From: an uncultured Desulfocapsa sp.
GTDB taxonomy: Bacteria > Desulfobacterota > Desulfobulbia > Desulfobulbales > Desulfocapsaceae
NCBI GenBank assembly: GCA_947311435.1
Contig: CAMZKT010000009.1
Location: forward strand, 1-64,000
Direction: 5' to 3'
DNA length: 64,000 bases
Under the pieces are notes generated by a model. That model was not told where the DNA came from. It worked only from the letters and a program-made list of their open reading frames with translations, and searched no databases. Numbering within the stretch: position 1 is the stretch's first letter; every line of letters begins with the position of its first letter. Below, in pieces: positions 17,003 to 25,410 of the stretch. The position numbers and the translations under genes are program-made.

Positions 17003-17835
17003 AAAACCGAGGAAACCAAGAGTTGAGTGTAAACATGCTGGGGGTCTTCCAGTACCTGATCGGTCAGCCCCTGCTCGACGATTGAACCATTACGCATGAC
17101 CACAGTGATATCTGTTAAGTGACGAATAACCCCTAAATCATGGGAAACGACAATCATGGAAAAAGATAGTTCTTTCTGCAAAACACGAATCATATCAAGA
17201 ATCTGAGCCTGAACAGATACATCGAGCCCGGTTGTCGGCTCATCGAGAAGCAATAGCCTCGGAGATGCAGCAAGAGCCTTGGCAATCTGAATCCTCTGCT
17301 GTTGACCGCCGGAAAAAGTTTCTGGAGACTGGTCGATACGGCTGACTGGAAGATCCGTCTTTTCAAAAAAATAACAGGCACTCTTTCGTATATCTTCATA
17401 ATTTCTTTGACCTGCGGCAATGACCTTCTCGGCAATATTCCCCCCTCCTGAAAAAAGAAAATTCAAGCCCAGGCGTGGATTTTGATATATCATCGCCATC
17501 ATGGTGTTCCGCATCAGTACGGTTTCCATCATATTCAAACCTGCGATATCAACCGGCTCACCATCTTCACCTTGCATTTCCCTGAAAAACATCTTTCCTT
17601 CGGTGGTTTTGGTATCACGGTAAATGAGCTGGAGCAGTGTGGACTTGCCGGAACCCGACTCCCCGACAATACCAAGAACCTCGTTATCCTCCACCCGCAG
17701 GTTAATACGATTTACTGCAACCACCGCACCGCAAACAGGACAAATGGCAGTTCCCATGTCATCACCGGTGAGAGCGATACATTGACCACAGGATTTCCCA
17801 TAAACTTTACTCAGATTTTCAATTTCAAGAAGCAT
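16999..17835 (-). CDS. phnK: C-P lyase ABC-type ATPase PhnK with N-terminal cysteine pairs
   Basis: PhnK binds the C-P lyase core complex (PhnG-H-I-J) and is thought to drive its conformational cycle. Walker A is GESGSGKST, the signature is FSGGQQQRIQIAKA and Walker B LLLLDEPTTGLD. Between the first strand and the P-loop lies an insertion with CGQC and CPVCG, a probable metal site that also occurs in many non-enterobacterial PhnK proteins and is absent from E. coli PhnK. The start at 17835 (MLLEIENLSKVYG) is chosen over the ORF-track start because GGAGAGTCGGAAAAGCC precedes it; it overlaps phnJ by 11 bp. Confidence 0.94.
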   Translation of the reverse strand: MLLEIENLSKVYGKSCGQCIALTGDDMGTAICPVCGAVVAVNRINLRVEDNEVLGIVGESGSGKSTLLQLIYRDTKTTEGKMFFREMQGEDGEPVDIAGLNMMETVLMRNTMMAMIYQNPRLGLNFLFSGGGNIAEKVIAAGQRNYEDIRKSACYFFEKTDLPVSRIDQSPETFSGGQQQRIQIAKALAASPRLLLLDEPTTGLDVSVQAQILDMIRVLQKELSFSMIVVSHDLGVIRHLTDITVVMRNGSIVEQGLTDQVLEDPQHVYTQLLVSSVL

Positions 17836-18667
17836 GGCTTTTCCGACTCTCCAGGGTCTGATCACAAAAATCACTGTCACTACAATAATATTGAACTTCC
17901 CCGTCCTTCTTTAAGGTATCAAAAAAGACATTTTCTGCTCCACAGCGCATACATGATTTCCCTGTGAAATCCTCCATCTGAAAGGAGCGGTCATCAAATA
18001 CAATCGGTTTGACCTTTGTATAAGGGGGAATGGCATAAATTCTCTTTTCTCGCCCGGCACCAAAGAGCATCAGTGCCGGATTATCATTCAGCCGGGGGAT
18101 GTCATAGCGGGGTATGGGAGATGGATCCATGATAAAATGATCATTTACCTCCACCGGATACCTGCTCGCTATCCTTGAGTCACCAAAGCTTGCAGTGTCT
18201 TCATAAAGAAGAACCCATAATTTTGAATATTCCAGATGGGCATGCATCTTTTTCTGCTTGTCCGTATCGGGTTCAACCACCGTCAGCACGTCTGGAGTGG
18301 GTACCTGGAAAACCAGAACCTGTTCTTCTGTCAAGGCTGTCTCCGGTACACGATGTCGTGTCTGGATGATGGATGCCTCCCCTGTAGTGGAAGTCGCTCT
18401 CACATCGGTGGTTGCCACAATAAATTCTCGTATATTCACTGCATTGACAGAAGCATCGCAGCCCTGGTCAATAACTTTTATGGTATCTGCCTCTGTAATG
18501 ATACTCAGACTTATCTGTAAACCTCCGGTTCCCCAGCCTCTGGCCAACGGCATTTCACGGGAGGCAAAGGGGACAATATATCCGGGGAGAGCAATTCCCT
18601 TTAAAATTGCTCTACGAATCTCTTTCTTGGCATCTTCATCAAAGAAGGCAAAGGAAATCTCAACCAT
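17825..18667 (-). CDS. phnJ: alpha-D-ribose 1-methylphosphonate 5-phosphate C-P lyase PhnJ
   Basis: PhnJ is the radical SAM enzyme that cleaves the carbon-phosphorus bond, releasing for example methane from methylphosphonate and leaving the ribose 1,2-cyclic phosphate. The cluster cysteines are in CMRCG and CSDSDFC near the C-terminus, an unusual place that is characteristic of PhnJ. The radical-site region GWGTGG and the blocks IQTRHRVPET, MDPSPIPRYD and LFGAGREKRIYAIPP are all present. The start at 18667 has GGAG nine bases upstream and gives 280 residues, close to E. coli PhnJ; ATGs at 18676 and 18694 are alternatives. It overlaps phnI slightly. Confidence 0.97.
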   Translation of the reverse strand: MVEISFAFFDEDAKKEIRRAILKGIALPGYIVPFASREMPLARGWGTGGLQISLSIITEADTIKVIDQGCDASVNAVNIREFIVATTDVRATSTTGEASIIQTRHRVPETALTEEQVLVFQVPTPDVLTVVEPDTDKQKKMHAHLEYSKLWVLLYEDTASFGDSRIASRYPVEVNDHFIMDPSPIPRYDIPRLNDNPALMLFGAGREKRIYAIPPYTKVKPIVFDDRSFQMEDFTGKSCMRCGAENVFFDTLKKDGEVQYYCSDSDFCDQTLESRKSHAS

Positions 18668-19727
18668 TTTCGTCATGCTCCATGGCCCGTTCAAGGGTTT
18701 TAATGTCTGCCTGGAATGTTACATAATGTGGCATTTTGAAATGATCGGTGAAGCCCATGGATTCTATACCATCAATATGATGGAAAATTATTTCAGGATC
18801 TGTGGCAATACTCTTCTCACCGACGGAATAGTGCGGGTAACTCATGGCAAGATCAAGGATGGACATGGATATGGCCTTGGTTTCATTGAACCCAAAACAA
18901 AAACCAAATCCCGAGGTCAGGCGCAGGTTATTATCCTTTGAATCCCTTTGAAAACTTCCCACCGACTCCACCGCAGTGACACGTATTTCTCCAACGACTA
19001 CAGCCTTGCCAGTGAGGGGATGAATCATTTTCACCGCTGCCATACCAAGACGAAGATCACCAATTGTGGGATGGATGTCGCCATAACCACGAAGCGAAGT
19101 ATAGGCAAAGCCCAGCATGGACCCAGTTTCACCACGAGCCATGACCTGCATCATGCTTGAACGGGGATATGGAGGAAGAGGCGATGACCTGGTAATATCA
19201 ACAGGTTTTCTTTCATTCTCTTTTACTGCAACTGTCATGATTAGCCCTCGGCTTCGCAGATCGGAAAGACCACTGGGAAGAGGGTGCTGTATTTTCCTGC
19301 TACCATCCCCACCATCAATAGCTTCCAACAGATCCGAGCCATGGCCGGCAAGTAGTTTTAAAATAAAATCACTGGAAGGCCCGAGGATCTGCCCGCCTTC
19401 AATCTCCTTGAATGCCGATGAAATCCGACGAATCACACGGATTTCTCCGCCATTTATGGCCAGGGATTTTCCGGCACGACGACAGGTGGAGCGATGAGCC
19501 CTGAGATAAAATGCAGCTTCCAGCAGATTACACCCTGATACATGAATGGCTCTTACCGCCAGTTTTTCTGAATAAAGAGCACCCTCTCCCATGATCCGGT
19601 CAATTCCAAAAATCAGCTTCGAAGTGTTACTGTCTTCGAGTAAAAATTCTCCATCCAACATTTTTTTAAACAGATTTTTAGATCGTCCAATGGCCTCGCT
19701 GCCTCCTTTGATAGCGACATAACTCAT
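18660..19727 (-). CDS. phnI: C-P lyase core subunit PhnI
   Basis: PhnI is the largest subunit of the core complex. It acts with PhnG, H and L to transfer the phosphonate onto the ribosyl carbon of ATP, displacing adenine. The 355 residues are full length, with family blocks VAIKGGSEAI, HVSGCNLLEAAFYLRAHRST, TARGETGSML-type sequence (here VMARGETGSMLGFAYTSLRG) and SGFGFCFGFNE. The ATG overlaps the phnH stop as ATGA. No sequence oddity was noticed. Confidence 0.96.
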   Translation of the reverse strand: MSYVAIKGGSEAIGRSKNLFKKMLDGEFLLEDSNTSKLIFGIDRIMGEGALYSEKLAVRAIHVSGCNLLEAAFYLRAHRSTCRRAGKSLAINGGEIRVIRRISSAFKEIEGGQILGPSSDFILKLLAGHGSDLLEAIDGGDGSRKIQHPLPSGLSDLRSRGLIMTVAVKENERKPVDITRSSPLPPYPRSSMMQVMARGETGSMLGFAYTSLRGYGDIHPTIGDLRLGMAAVKMIHPLTGKAVVVGEIRVTAVESVGSFQRDSKDNNLRLTSGFGFCFGFNETKAISMSILDLAMSYPHYSVGEKSIATDPEIIFHHIDGIESMGFTDHFKMPHYVTFQADIKTLERAMEHDENG

Positions 19728-20278
19728 CCCGACACCTCTATTCTTGTTGTCCTTGGCATTCCGAGAATGTCTCCATTTTCATTCAGAAAAAAGCAATCTA
19801 CACCAAGAGGAAACATTGTGTTCGATTCAATAAGTGCCTCAACAAATGACACATCAACCGGGAGAGTGGCCGCCCGAGTCGTCTTGATCCCCGGCCCTGA
19901 AAGGATTAACTGAGTGGTGTTACTCCTTTGAGCGGTGGGGATCATAAAAAACAAGGTTGCAGAAAGCTCGGGCGAAACAAATGTTCCCTTGCTGGCCTCC
20001 TTGACGACCACCGGGTCAGGAGTTTTGCAAAAAAGATATTCCGCCTCTTCAACAGCAGCTGCAGGCGAACCAGTAAGAGCTCTGATTTGCTGTTCCTCTT
20101 CAGTATCCTCAAAAAAGCTTGAGACTTCCGGATACAAAAGACAACATGCCAAAGCATTCAATGGAGAACCGAACAAAGGCTCAATTTTCCCTGTCGTACC
20201 TGGTCGGGACAACACATCCATACAGACACGAAAATTAAATCTGTTACTCTTTTCCAGGTCGAGTTGTGAAATAGCCAT
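19724..20278 (-). CDS. phnH: C-P lyase core subunit PhnH
   Basis: PhnH is a small structural subunit of the core complex, related by fold to PLP-dependent transferases but without the cofactor site. The 184 residues include the family segment FRVCMDVLSRPGTTGKI, the Pro/Gly-rich LSGPGIKTTRAATL and the C-terminal FPLGVDCFFLNENGDILGMPRTTRIEV. It follows phnG by about 50 bp, which is the widest gap among the core genes, and its stop overlaps the phnI start. Confidence 0.95.
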   Translation of the reverse strand: MAISQLDLEKSNRFNFRVCMDVLSRPGTTGKIEPLFGSPLNALACCLLYPEVSSFFEDTEEEQQIRALTGSPAAAVEEAEYLFCKTPDPVVVKEASKGTFVSPELSATLFFMIPTAQRSNTTQLILSGPGIKTTRAATLPVDVSFVEALIESNTMFPLGVDCFFLNENGDILGMPRTTRIEVSG

Positions 20279-20330
20279 AAGATTAATTTAATACTTCAAA
20301 TAGTGAATTTGTGAGACGAATCGAGATCTG

Positions 20331-20750
20331 TTACAAAAGGTCAAAGGAAACTCTTGTTTCGGCAACCATTTCCTGTTCACAATCCTGACTCAACATAAGA
20401 TTTCTTTTCCCGTCTTTCGCTAATTCTCTTATCTCTGAGAGATAGAGCTGTGCTGCCCAGGCACCATCAAGAATGGCAAGCTGTAAAGCAAGCTCACTAT
20501 TGTCGTCCATGGCCATCCCCCATCCGTTCTCTTTTTCTACCGTTACAAGAGCCGCCGTAACCAGTACTTCCCCTGCATAAAATTCTGTATTACTTACAGG
20601 ATCATGCACAGGGACAAGAAGTGTCTGAGGGGAAGGTTTCTGAATGAGTTCAATCTGATGCTTACAAATTACCTTATCAACAAGTTCCTTCAAATCAGTA
20701 CTGTCCGTATGCTGAAGAAAATGATTCAACTCCTCACGATTTATTTCCAT
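20331..20750 (-). CDS. phnG: C-P lyase core subunit PhnG
   Basis: PhnG forms the core of the C-P lyase complex with PhnI and is part of the nucleosidase-like reaction that installs the phosphonate. The 139-residue product has family blocks NREELNHFLQH near the start, NTEFYAGEVLVTAA in the middle and LQLAILDGAWA near the C-terminus. A ribosome binding site GAGGAT lies seven bases before the ATG. It is the first of the enzymatic genes; the transporter genes precede it. Confidence 0.94.
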   Translation of the reverse strand: MEINREELNHFLQHTDSTDLKELVDKVICKHQIELIQKPSPQTLLVPVHDPVSNTEFYAGEVLVTAALVTVEKENGWGMAMDDNSELALQLAILDGAWAAQLYLSEIRELAKDGKRNLMLSQDCEQEMVAETRVSFDLL

Positions 20751-20800
20751 TACGTTTATCCTCTATACAAAAATTTACAATTCACCGACCCTGTAACTGC

Positions 20801-21631
20801 CTATAGAAGCATGTTTCTTAAACGGGAAGAGAGCATATCAATCAAACTGACCGTCAGAACCATAACAATGATTATTGCCGATGCCTTATCATATTGGAAC
20901 GACCTGAATGACTCATAAAAAATAAATCCTATCCCGCCTGCCCCAACAATTCCAAGCACTGTAGCGGAGCGTACATTGGTTTCAAAGCGATACAGAGCAA
21001 GGCTTGCCCAAAGTGGGATAACCTGAGGAATGACACCATAAATAATTTCATGAAGATATCCTGCACCCGTGGATCGAATGCCTTCAACCGGTCGGTTATC
21101 AATGGCTTCCACCGCTTCTGAAAAAAGCTTGGAGATAATTCCCATATTGTGAATAAACAAGGCCATAACTCCTGCAAGCGGGCCGAGCCCCACGGCCGCA
21201 ACAAAAAAAATGGCGAAGACAAGCTCATTGATGGCTCTTGAGGCATCCATTAATCGTCGGGCAGGAAAAACTACCCAGGCCGGTGCAATATTTTGTGAGG
21301 AAAGCAGCGCAAACCCTATTCCAAAAAGCACAGACAGGAACGTACCCCATACTGCCATATGGACGGTTTCAAGCATTTTCTGAATAAAAACCGGAAGATC
21401 TGTGAAATCAGGACTGAGAAAATCTTTAAAATAAATAAACATATTACCGGAATCAGAAAAGAGCATTGTCCAGTTGTTTATTTCCGCAGGATAATAAGCA
21501 ATCCCCAGAATAACAGCCAGGAACAAGGCTGCTGCGACTCTCCCGGACATTTGCCGCCAACGAGGTTTCAACTGCCTGGCCACTGCAAGAGATATGTCCT
21601 GCGTATATTTTTGTGTTTGTACCGTATTCAT
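20801..21631 (-). CDS. phnE: phosphonate ABC transporter permease PhnE
   Basis: The inner-membrane permease of the phosphonate importer. The 276 residues hold about six membrane spans, including GRVAAALFLAVILGIAYY and AVWGTFLSVLFGIGFALL, and the ABC coupling (EAA-like) loop around AVEAIDNRPVEGIRSTGAG. Only one permease gene is present, as in most phn operons, so it should act as a homodimer with PhnC. A hairpin in the gap after phnD may set its expression below that of the binding protein. Confidence 0.94.
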   Translation of the reverse strand: MNTVQTQKYTQDISLAVARQLKPRWRQMSGRVAAALFLAVILGIAYYPAEINNWTMLFSDSGNMFIYFKDFLSPDFTDLPVFIQKMLETVHMAVWGTFLSVLFGIGFALLSSQNIAPAWVVFPARRLMDASRAINELVFAIFFVAAVGLGPLAGVMALFIHNMGIISKLFSEAVEAIDNRPVEGIRSTGAGYLHEIIYGVIPQVIPLWASLALYRFETNVRSATVLGIVGAGGIGFIFYESFRSFQYDKASAIIIVMVLTVSLIDMLSSRLRNMLL

Positions 21632-21695
21632 AGTTTATCAGCGGTTTGTGTGGAAAACTCCTGCGTATTCACCCGAAGCGTTTAAGAAAGAAATA

Positions 21696-21723
21696 CCCGG
21701 CACCGTAAACAAACAGTGCCGGG
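21696..21723 (-). terminator. intercistronic hairpin between phnD and phnE
   Basis: CCCGGCAC (21696-21703) and GTGCCGGG (21716-21723) form a perfect 8-bp stem. On the transcribed strand it follows the phnD stop by about 35 bases and is trailed by a modestly T-rich stretch. Such hairpins often keep binding-protein mRNA more abundant than the downstream permease. Confidence 0.5.
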
Positions 21724-21758
21724 ATGTTCAAGCAACTCCTTCTCTTTCAGCAATGTGG

Positions 21759-22769
21759 CTAATACCCTGCATCACCAATGACTTTCTGCATCTTCTCCAA
21801 CTGGGCAAGAATGGCTTCTGCTTCTTTAACTCCTGCTGTATCATCTTTCTTTTGTGCCTTCAGTTTCTTTTTGAAAGCCTCAATTCTACGCACATCCATA
21901 AGCTGTGCATTGGAGGAGGCCAGAAAAGGTCCCCAACCATCGGAAAGATTTTTCAGAACCGTACGTTCTCTTGCCACTTTTTCCATATCGCCAAAGCGAC
22001 CATATTGAATGAAAAAGAACAGAATCTTTTCCTTCAATTCCTGGGGCAAATCCTTCCTCCAGACCATTGGATCTGATGGAATAAGGGGTGAACGCCAGAT
22101 TTCTTTGATCTCAGCAAACATTTTAGGGTTCGTTTTAGCTAACCGGGCATAAATGGACTCGGTGTTGTTGGTTGCCACATCAACTTTTTTGGTGGCAACG
22201 GCCATGGCATTCCCTTCATGATTGGAACTTACCACCCTTTTGAAGCACTCTTCCGGAGTTTTACCATTCAGTGCCCACACATAATACCCGGGAATTGCAA
22301 AACCAGAGGTGGAATTGGGATCTCCATTACCGAATGTTTTGGTTTTATCGCACTTAAGGACATCTTCGAGCGAATTGAGTTCTGAATCTTTATGGGCAAT
22401 TAAGAGGGAATAGTAGCCCTTGGTTCCATCAAAACCGATGGTTTGGGCAAATACCTCGCCACCCGCCCGATCAACAGCTTCAATGGCAGACTTATTACCA
22501 AACCATGCCAGATCAACTTTTTTAAAACGCATTCCTTCGATAACACCCGCATAGTCGGAGGCAAAATATGCCTTGACTGGAATCCCGACAAATTTCTCCA
22601 TATCATTCAAAAACGGCTTGAAATTTTTCTCGAGCATTGACGATGATTCTGTTGAAATAATACCAAAATTCAATTTCTTGGGTGTTTCTGCCAAAGCTGC
22701 ATTGCCGCTGGTCAATAGAGCAAGTGCAACAACCGCACAAACGCTTGTCACTGTCTTCTTTACAAACAT
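21759..22769 (-). CDS. phnD: phosphonate ABC transporter periplasmic binding protein PhnD
   Basis: The periplasmic binding protein that captures phosphonates for import by PhnCE. The ORF track begins 13 codons early; the ATG at 22769 is preceded by AGGAGAG and gives 336 residues with a clean signal peptide (VALALLTSGNAALA). Characteristic blocks are FGIISTESSSMLEKNF, DLAWFGNKSAIEAV, GNGDPNSTSGFAIPG and VVSSNHEGNAMAVATKKVDV, the last two contacting the phosphonate group in the family. It is longer than, and quite different from, the two PhnD-like proteins at 10465-12192. Confidence 0.95.
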   Translation of the reverse strand: MFVKKTVTSVCAVVALALLTSGNAALAETPKKLNFGIISTESSSMLEKNFKPFLNDMEKFVGIPVKAYFASDYAGVIEGMRFKKVDLAWFGNKSAIEAVDRAGGEVFAQTIGFDGTKGYYSLLIAHKDSELNSLEDVLKCDKTKTFGNGDPNSTSGFAIPGYYVWALNGKTPEECFKRVVSSNHEGNAMAVATKKVDVATNNTESIYARLAKTNPKMFAEIKEIWRSPLIPSDPMVWRKDLPQELKEKILFFFIQYGRFGDMEKVARERTVLKNLSDGWGPFLASSNAQLMDVRRIEAFKKKLKAQKKDDTAGVKEAEAILAQLEKMQKVIGDAGY

Positions 22770-22858
22770 GCTTCTCTCCTGTTTACATTGTTGTGTTTTT
22801 CTTTTCATTTTCTTCCAACCTATTCATTCATTTAAACAACTTCGCTAACTCTTCTATA

Positions 22859-23674
22859 TCAAGCCGCCATTTGAAGCCTATCCTTCTCTTTTTCGTGACC
22901 CGGGACAACACCATATAATTTCACAAGCTCTTCCTCTCCAAGTGCTGCAGCTGGTCCGTCATAAACAATCCTACCGTCTTTCAGTGCCACAATCCGTGAA
23001 CAACGCTCGGCAGCAACCTCAAACTGATGTAAGGAAACAACGACTGTGTTATTGTCCCGCATATTTATTTCAGCAAGAAGATCCATAACCCGTTCCGATG
23101 ATGCCGGATCAAGAGAGGCAATGGGTTCGTCTGCAAGAATTAATTTGGCCTCCTGAGCCAGTGCTCTGGCAATGGCTCCACGCTGCTGTTGGCCTCCGGA
23201 AAGAGTTGATGCTCGCTGATGGGCATACTCGATCATGTTCACTCGTTCCAATGCTTCAAGTGCTTTTATTTTCTCAGCCTTTGGAAAACAGTTCAACCAG
23301 CCGCGCCATGAAGGATTGTGGGCGAGACGACCTATCAAAACATTGGTGAGCAGGGAAAGCCTCCCAACCAGGTTAAATTGTTGGAAGATCATTCCGACAT
23401 CTCGTCTTACCCGACGTTGATGGCTGGTCTGAGCATTCGTTCTCTGCGTCTCCTTACCAAGAATTGAAATGTACTCGCTGGATTTATCCATAACTTCCAG
23501 ACCACCTATCAAACGTAGTAAGGTGGACTTTCCCGAGCCGGACGCTCCGATAAGACCAACCATTTCCCCTGCCCGAACCTTGAAATTGATATCCTTTAAC
23601 ACTTTGTTACTGCCAAATGTTTTATGAAGTCCCTGCACATCAATAACCACTTCTCCAGCCTCAATTATGCTCAC
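22859..23674 (-). CDS. phnC: phosphonate ABC transporter ATP-binding protein PhnC
   Basis: The ATPase subunit that powers phosphonate import, 271 residues, first gene of the phn operon. Walker A is GASGSGKST, the signature LSGGQQQRGAIARAL and Walker B LILADEPIASLD. The start codon is GTG, supported by AGGAG seven bases upstream. The order phnC-D-E-G-H-I-J-K-L-M-N follows, all leftward, with most neighbours overlapping or within about 130 bp. No phnF, phnO or phnP is present in the run. Confidence 0.95.
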   Translation of the reverse strand: MSIIEAGEVVIDVQGLHKTFGSNKVLKDINFKVRAGEMVGLIGASGSGKSTLLRLIGGLEVMDKSSEYISILGKETQRTNAQTSHQRRVRRDVGMIFQQFNLVGRLSLLTNVLIGRLAHNPSWRGWLNCFPKAEKIKALEALERVNMIEYAHQRASTLSGGQQQRGAIARALAQEAKLILADEPIASLDPASSERVMDLLAEINMRDNNTVVVSLHQFEVAAERCSRIVALKDGRIVYDGPAAALGEEELVKLYGVVPGHEKEKDRLQMAA

Positions 23675-24051
23675 CGTTTTTCTCCTGGAATCTTAGGAAT
23701 GCGACAGAGCGAAAGAGTGTCCTCATTTGGTCTCTATGCCGCTAAAAGTGAGAAGACAATACAGAGCCTGTATTAGCCTGGCGTTAAGGAAGTGTGATTT
23801 TTGTGTTAGATACAGAGAGAAAGATGTGGGGAAATCACAGGAAAACACGAGGCCTCAATGAGCTTATTTAGTCATTTCTTAGCTTAGATATTGGTAAGAT
23901 AAAGTACTACCTGACATCGCCATCAGCAAATTCTCCTTGCTTTTGTAAAACGCAGTAGTATTTTGTTTGTAAAGTTGGATTTATTATTAAAAGTCCAATA
24001 GATACCTAAACGAAACGACAGTATGTCAAAAATCAAACGAGGAGTGGAAAG
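23675..24051. other. divergent intergenic region upstream of phnC
   Basis: The region must contain the phn operon promoter (leftward) and the promoter of the helical lipoprotein gene (rightward). The main structure seen is the palindrome at 23758-23774. I looked for a Pho box of the CTGTCAT type on both strands and did not find one. No small ORF was recognised. Confidence 0.45.
23758..23774. promoter_or_regulatory. palindrome upstream of phnC, candidate operator
   Basis: AATACAG, three bases, CTGTATT: perfect 7-bp arms, about 85 bp before the phnC start codon. The symmetry is what a dimeric repressor or activator would recognise. It is a sequence observation only; no regulator gene of the PhnF type is adjacent. 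Confidence 0.3.
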
Positions 24052-24516
24052 ATGTTAAAAAAATTATTACTAATAAGTATGATGGGGTTTGTTATCAGCA
24101 TTACTAACGGTTGCAGCAGTGACGACACGACTAAAGAAACAGAGGGAACAGAACAGAGCCTTAGCGACAAAATGACCAACATCGTCGATGCCACAAAAGA
24201 AAAGGTTGACTCCATCGTTTCAGCTGCACAGGAAAAAACTGAAGCCGTTATGGATGCAGGGAAAGAAAAAGTGAATGAATCCCTCTCAACTGCTACCGAG
24301 AAAACTGCGCAGTTGCCAGAAACCATGACCGAGAAAGCCAACGAACTTGTCGACACAACAAAAGCCAAAGTAGATAAAACCGCAGCCATGGCCAAAGAAA
24401 AGACCGAGGAAATGAGCGAAATAGCGAAAGAGAAAACAACAGAAATAGTTGATAAAGCAAAGGTTCATGTCAAAAAGGCCCACGAGTCTCTTAGCAACCA
24501 GCTTGAAGGGTGTTAA
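24052..24516 (+). CDS. lipoprotein with long amphipathic helical repeats
   Basis: The 154-residue product has a signal segment with lipobox ITNGC and then a single long charged helix made of irregular 11-residue-like repeats (KEKVDSIVSAAQEKTEAVMD, KEKTEEMSEIAKEKTTEIVD). This pattern resembles LEA-type and apolipoprotein-like proteins linked to desiccation, osmotic or membrane stress; the exact role is unknown. The gene has a strong ribosome binding site (GAGGAGTGGAAAG) and is followed by its own terminator, so it is a free-standing, probably well-expressed transcription unit. Confidence 0.75.
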   Translation: MLKKLLLISMMGFVISITNGCSSDDTTKETEGTEQSLSDKMTNIVDATKEKVDSIVSAAQEKTEAVMDAGKEKVNESLSTATEKTAQLPETMTEKANELVDTTKAKVDKTAAMAKEKTEEMSEIAKEKTTEIVDKAKVHVKKAHESLSNQLEGC

Positions 24517-24571
24517 GCAGCCCTTTCAGTAACCACTCACAGATCATCCCCCCCTAAACCATCGATCTCGC

Positions 24572-24602
24572 CTCTGGTGTACTCTTTTACAGTACACCAG
24601 AG
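24572..24602 (+). terminator. intrinsic terminator after the helical lipoprotein gene
   Basis: CTCTGGTGTACT (24572-24583), seven-base loop, AGTACACCAGAG (24591-24602): a perfect 12-bp stem followed by CTTTTACC. It begins about 55 bases after the stop codon. Confidence 0.75.
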
Positions 24603-24720
24603 CTTTTACCTGCCTTGTTGATGTTTGTTTTCCCGAACTGCTGAAATCTCCCCGGGACAAACATTTTGATTGCTGAAATCCAGGCAGTAGTATGACACAA
24701 TGCAACCCCCTGCAAACACA

Positions 24721-25002
24721 TCAGGCCTCAGGAACCTCCTTAAGCTGCTTTTTCTTTTTTTTGGCAAAGCCACCTTTCTTGGTCTTTTTTTTCAGATCAA
24801 GTTCACAGATCACTGTCTTGAAATCAATATTGTTCTTTTCCATCGCCACAAAACAGGTGACAATGGCAGCGATGGTATTAGGCACTTCTCCCTTTTTCTT
24901 ATATGACTGAATGTTCTTGTCGCTGACCTTTATCAGGTCACAGAACCGGGGAAGAGTCATGTCGATGTCGAGAAGACGTTTTTTAAATTCGATAAAAGTC
25001 AT
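24721..25002 (-). CDS. small HTH protein with lysine-rich tail
   Basis: A 93-residue protein. Residues 1-50 read as a compact helix-turn-helix of the Cro/XRE style (FKKRLLDIDMTLPRFCDLIKVSDKNIQSYKKKGEVPNTIAA), with the recognition helix around VSDKNIQSYKKKG. The C-terminal 25 residues are lysine-rich (LDLKKKTKKGGFAKKKKKQL), which could bind DNA or RNA non-specifically. Such proteins usually regulate transcription, but no target is evident. It faces the lipoprotein gene across its terminator, and the ribosome binding site is weak. Confidence 0.6.
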   Translation of the reverse strand: MTFIEFKKRLLDIDMTLPRFCDLIKVSDKNIQSYKKKGEVPNTIAAIVTCFVAMEKNNIDFKTVICELDLKKKTKKGGFAKKKKKQLKEVPEA

Positions 25003-25221
25003 TGGTGATAAGCTCTTTAAAAGGTTGTAAATATGATAATTGAATACCTAAGTGTACCGGAATAATTCCATTTTACATTGCAATCCTTCTGGAAACAAAA
25101 CAAACGCTTGCAGAAGTGAGTGATTCCGAAATAGTCACCCCAAGGCTATTAGTTCCATATTTTATAACTAAACACTACATATTTCTCTTGACCTAACTCC
25201 TCTTTTTGTGTAACTATACCA

Positions 25222-25227
25222 TATAAT
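25222..25227 (+). promoter_or_regulatory. -10 box ahead of the lysine-rich mini-ORF
   Basis: A perfect TATAAT 63 bases upstream of the 36-codon ORF. No good -35 sits at the right spacing; TTGACC at 25188 is too far. The predicted leader contains a CCTTTAGT ... ACTAAAAGG hairpin just after the start site. Confidence 0.3.
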
Positions 25228-25289
25228 ATGTCCTTTAGTAAGAAAAGACACACTAAAAGGACTCCTACAACCATTTTCGGAGGATGGAC

Positions 25290-25400
25290 ATGTCAAAGAA
25301 AAAAGAAGAAAAAAAGAAATGCTGCAAGAAAAAAGAATGTAAAGCTAAAGAATTGAAAAAGAAAGACAAGAAAAAAGATAAAAAGAAAAAGAAAAAATAG
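25290..25400 (+). CDS. 36-residue lysine- and cysteine-containing miniprotein
   Basis: This ORF is too short for the track. It encodes MSKKKEEKKKCCKKKECKAK followed by a lysine/aspartate tail, 36 residues with about 24 lysines and three cysteines. The support is contextual: GGAGG lies six bases before the ATG, a -10 box lies upstream, and a strong intrinsic terminator begins ten bases after the stop. No family is known to me. It could bind nucleic acid, polyphosphate or metals, or the RNA itself might matter. The long F-rich ORFs on the opposite strand here are shadows of the lysine codons. Confidence 0.55.
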   Translation: MSKKKEEKKKCCKKKECKAKELKKKDKKKDKKKKKK

Positions 25401-25410
25401 TTCTTTACTG

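Noticed and set aside
23675-23830. Pho box upstream of phnC
   Set aside because: No pair of CTGTCAT-like half sites at 11-bp spacing was found on either strand.
25188-25193. TTGACC as -35 for the lysine-rich mini-ORF
   Set aside because: The spacing to TATAAT is 28 bases, far from the usual 16-18.
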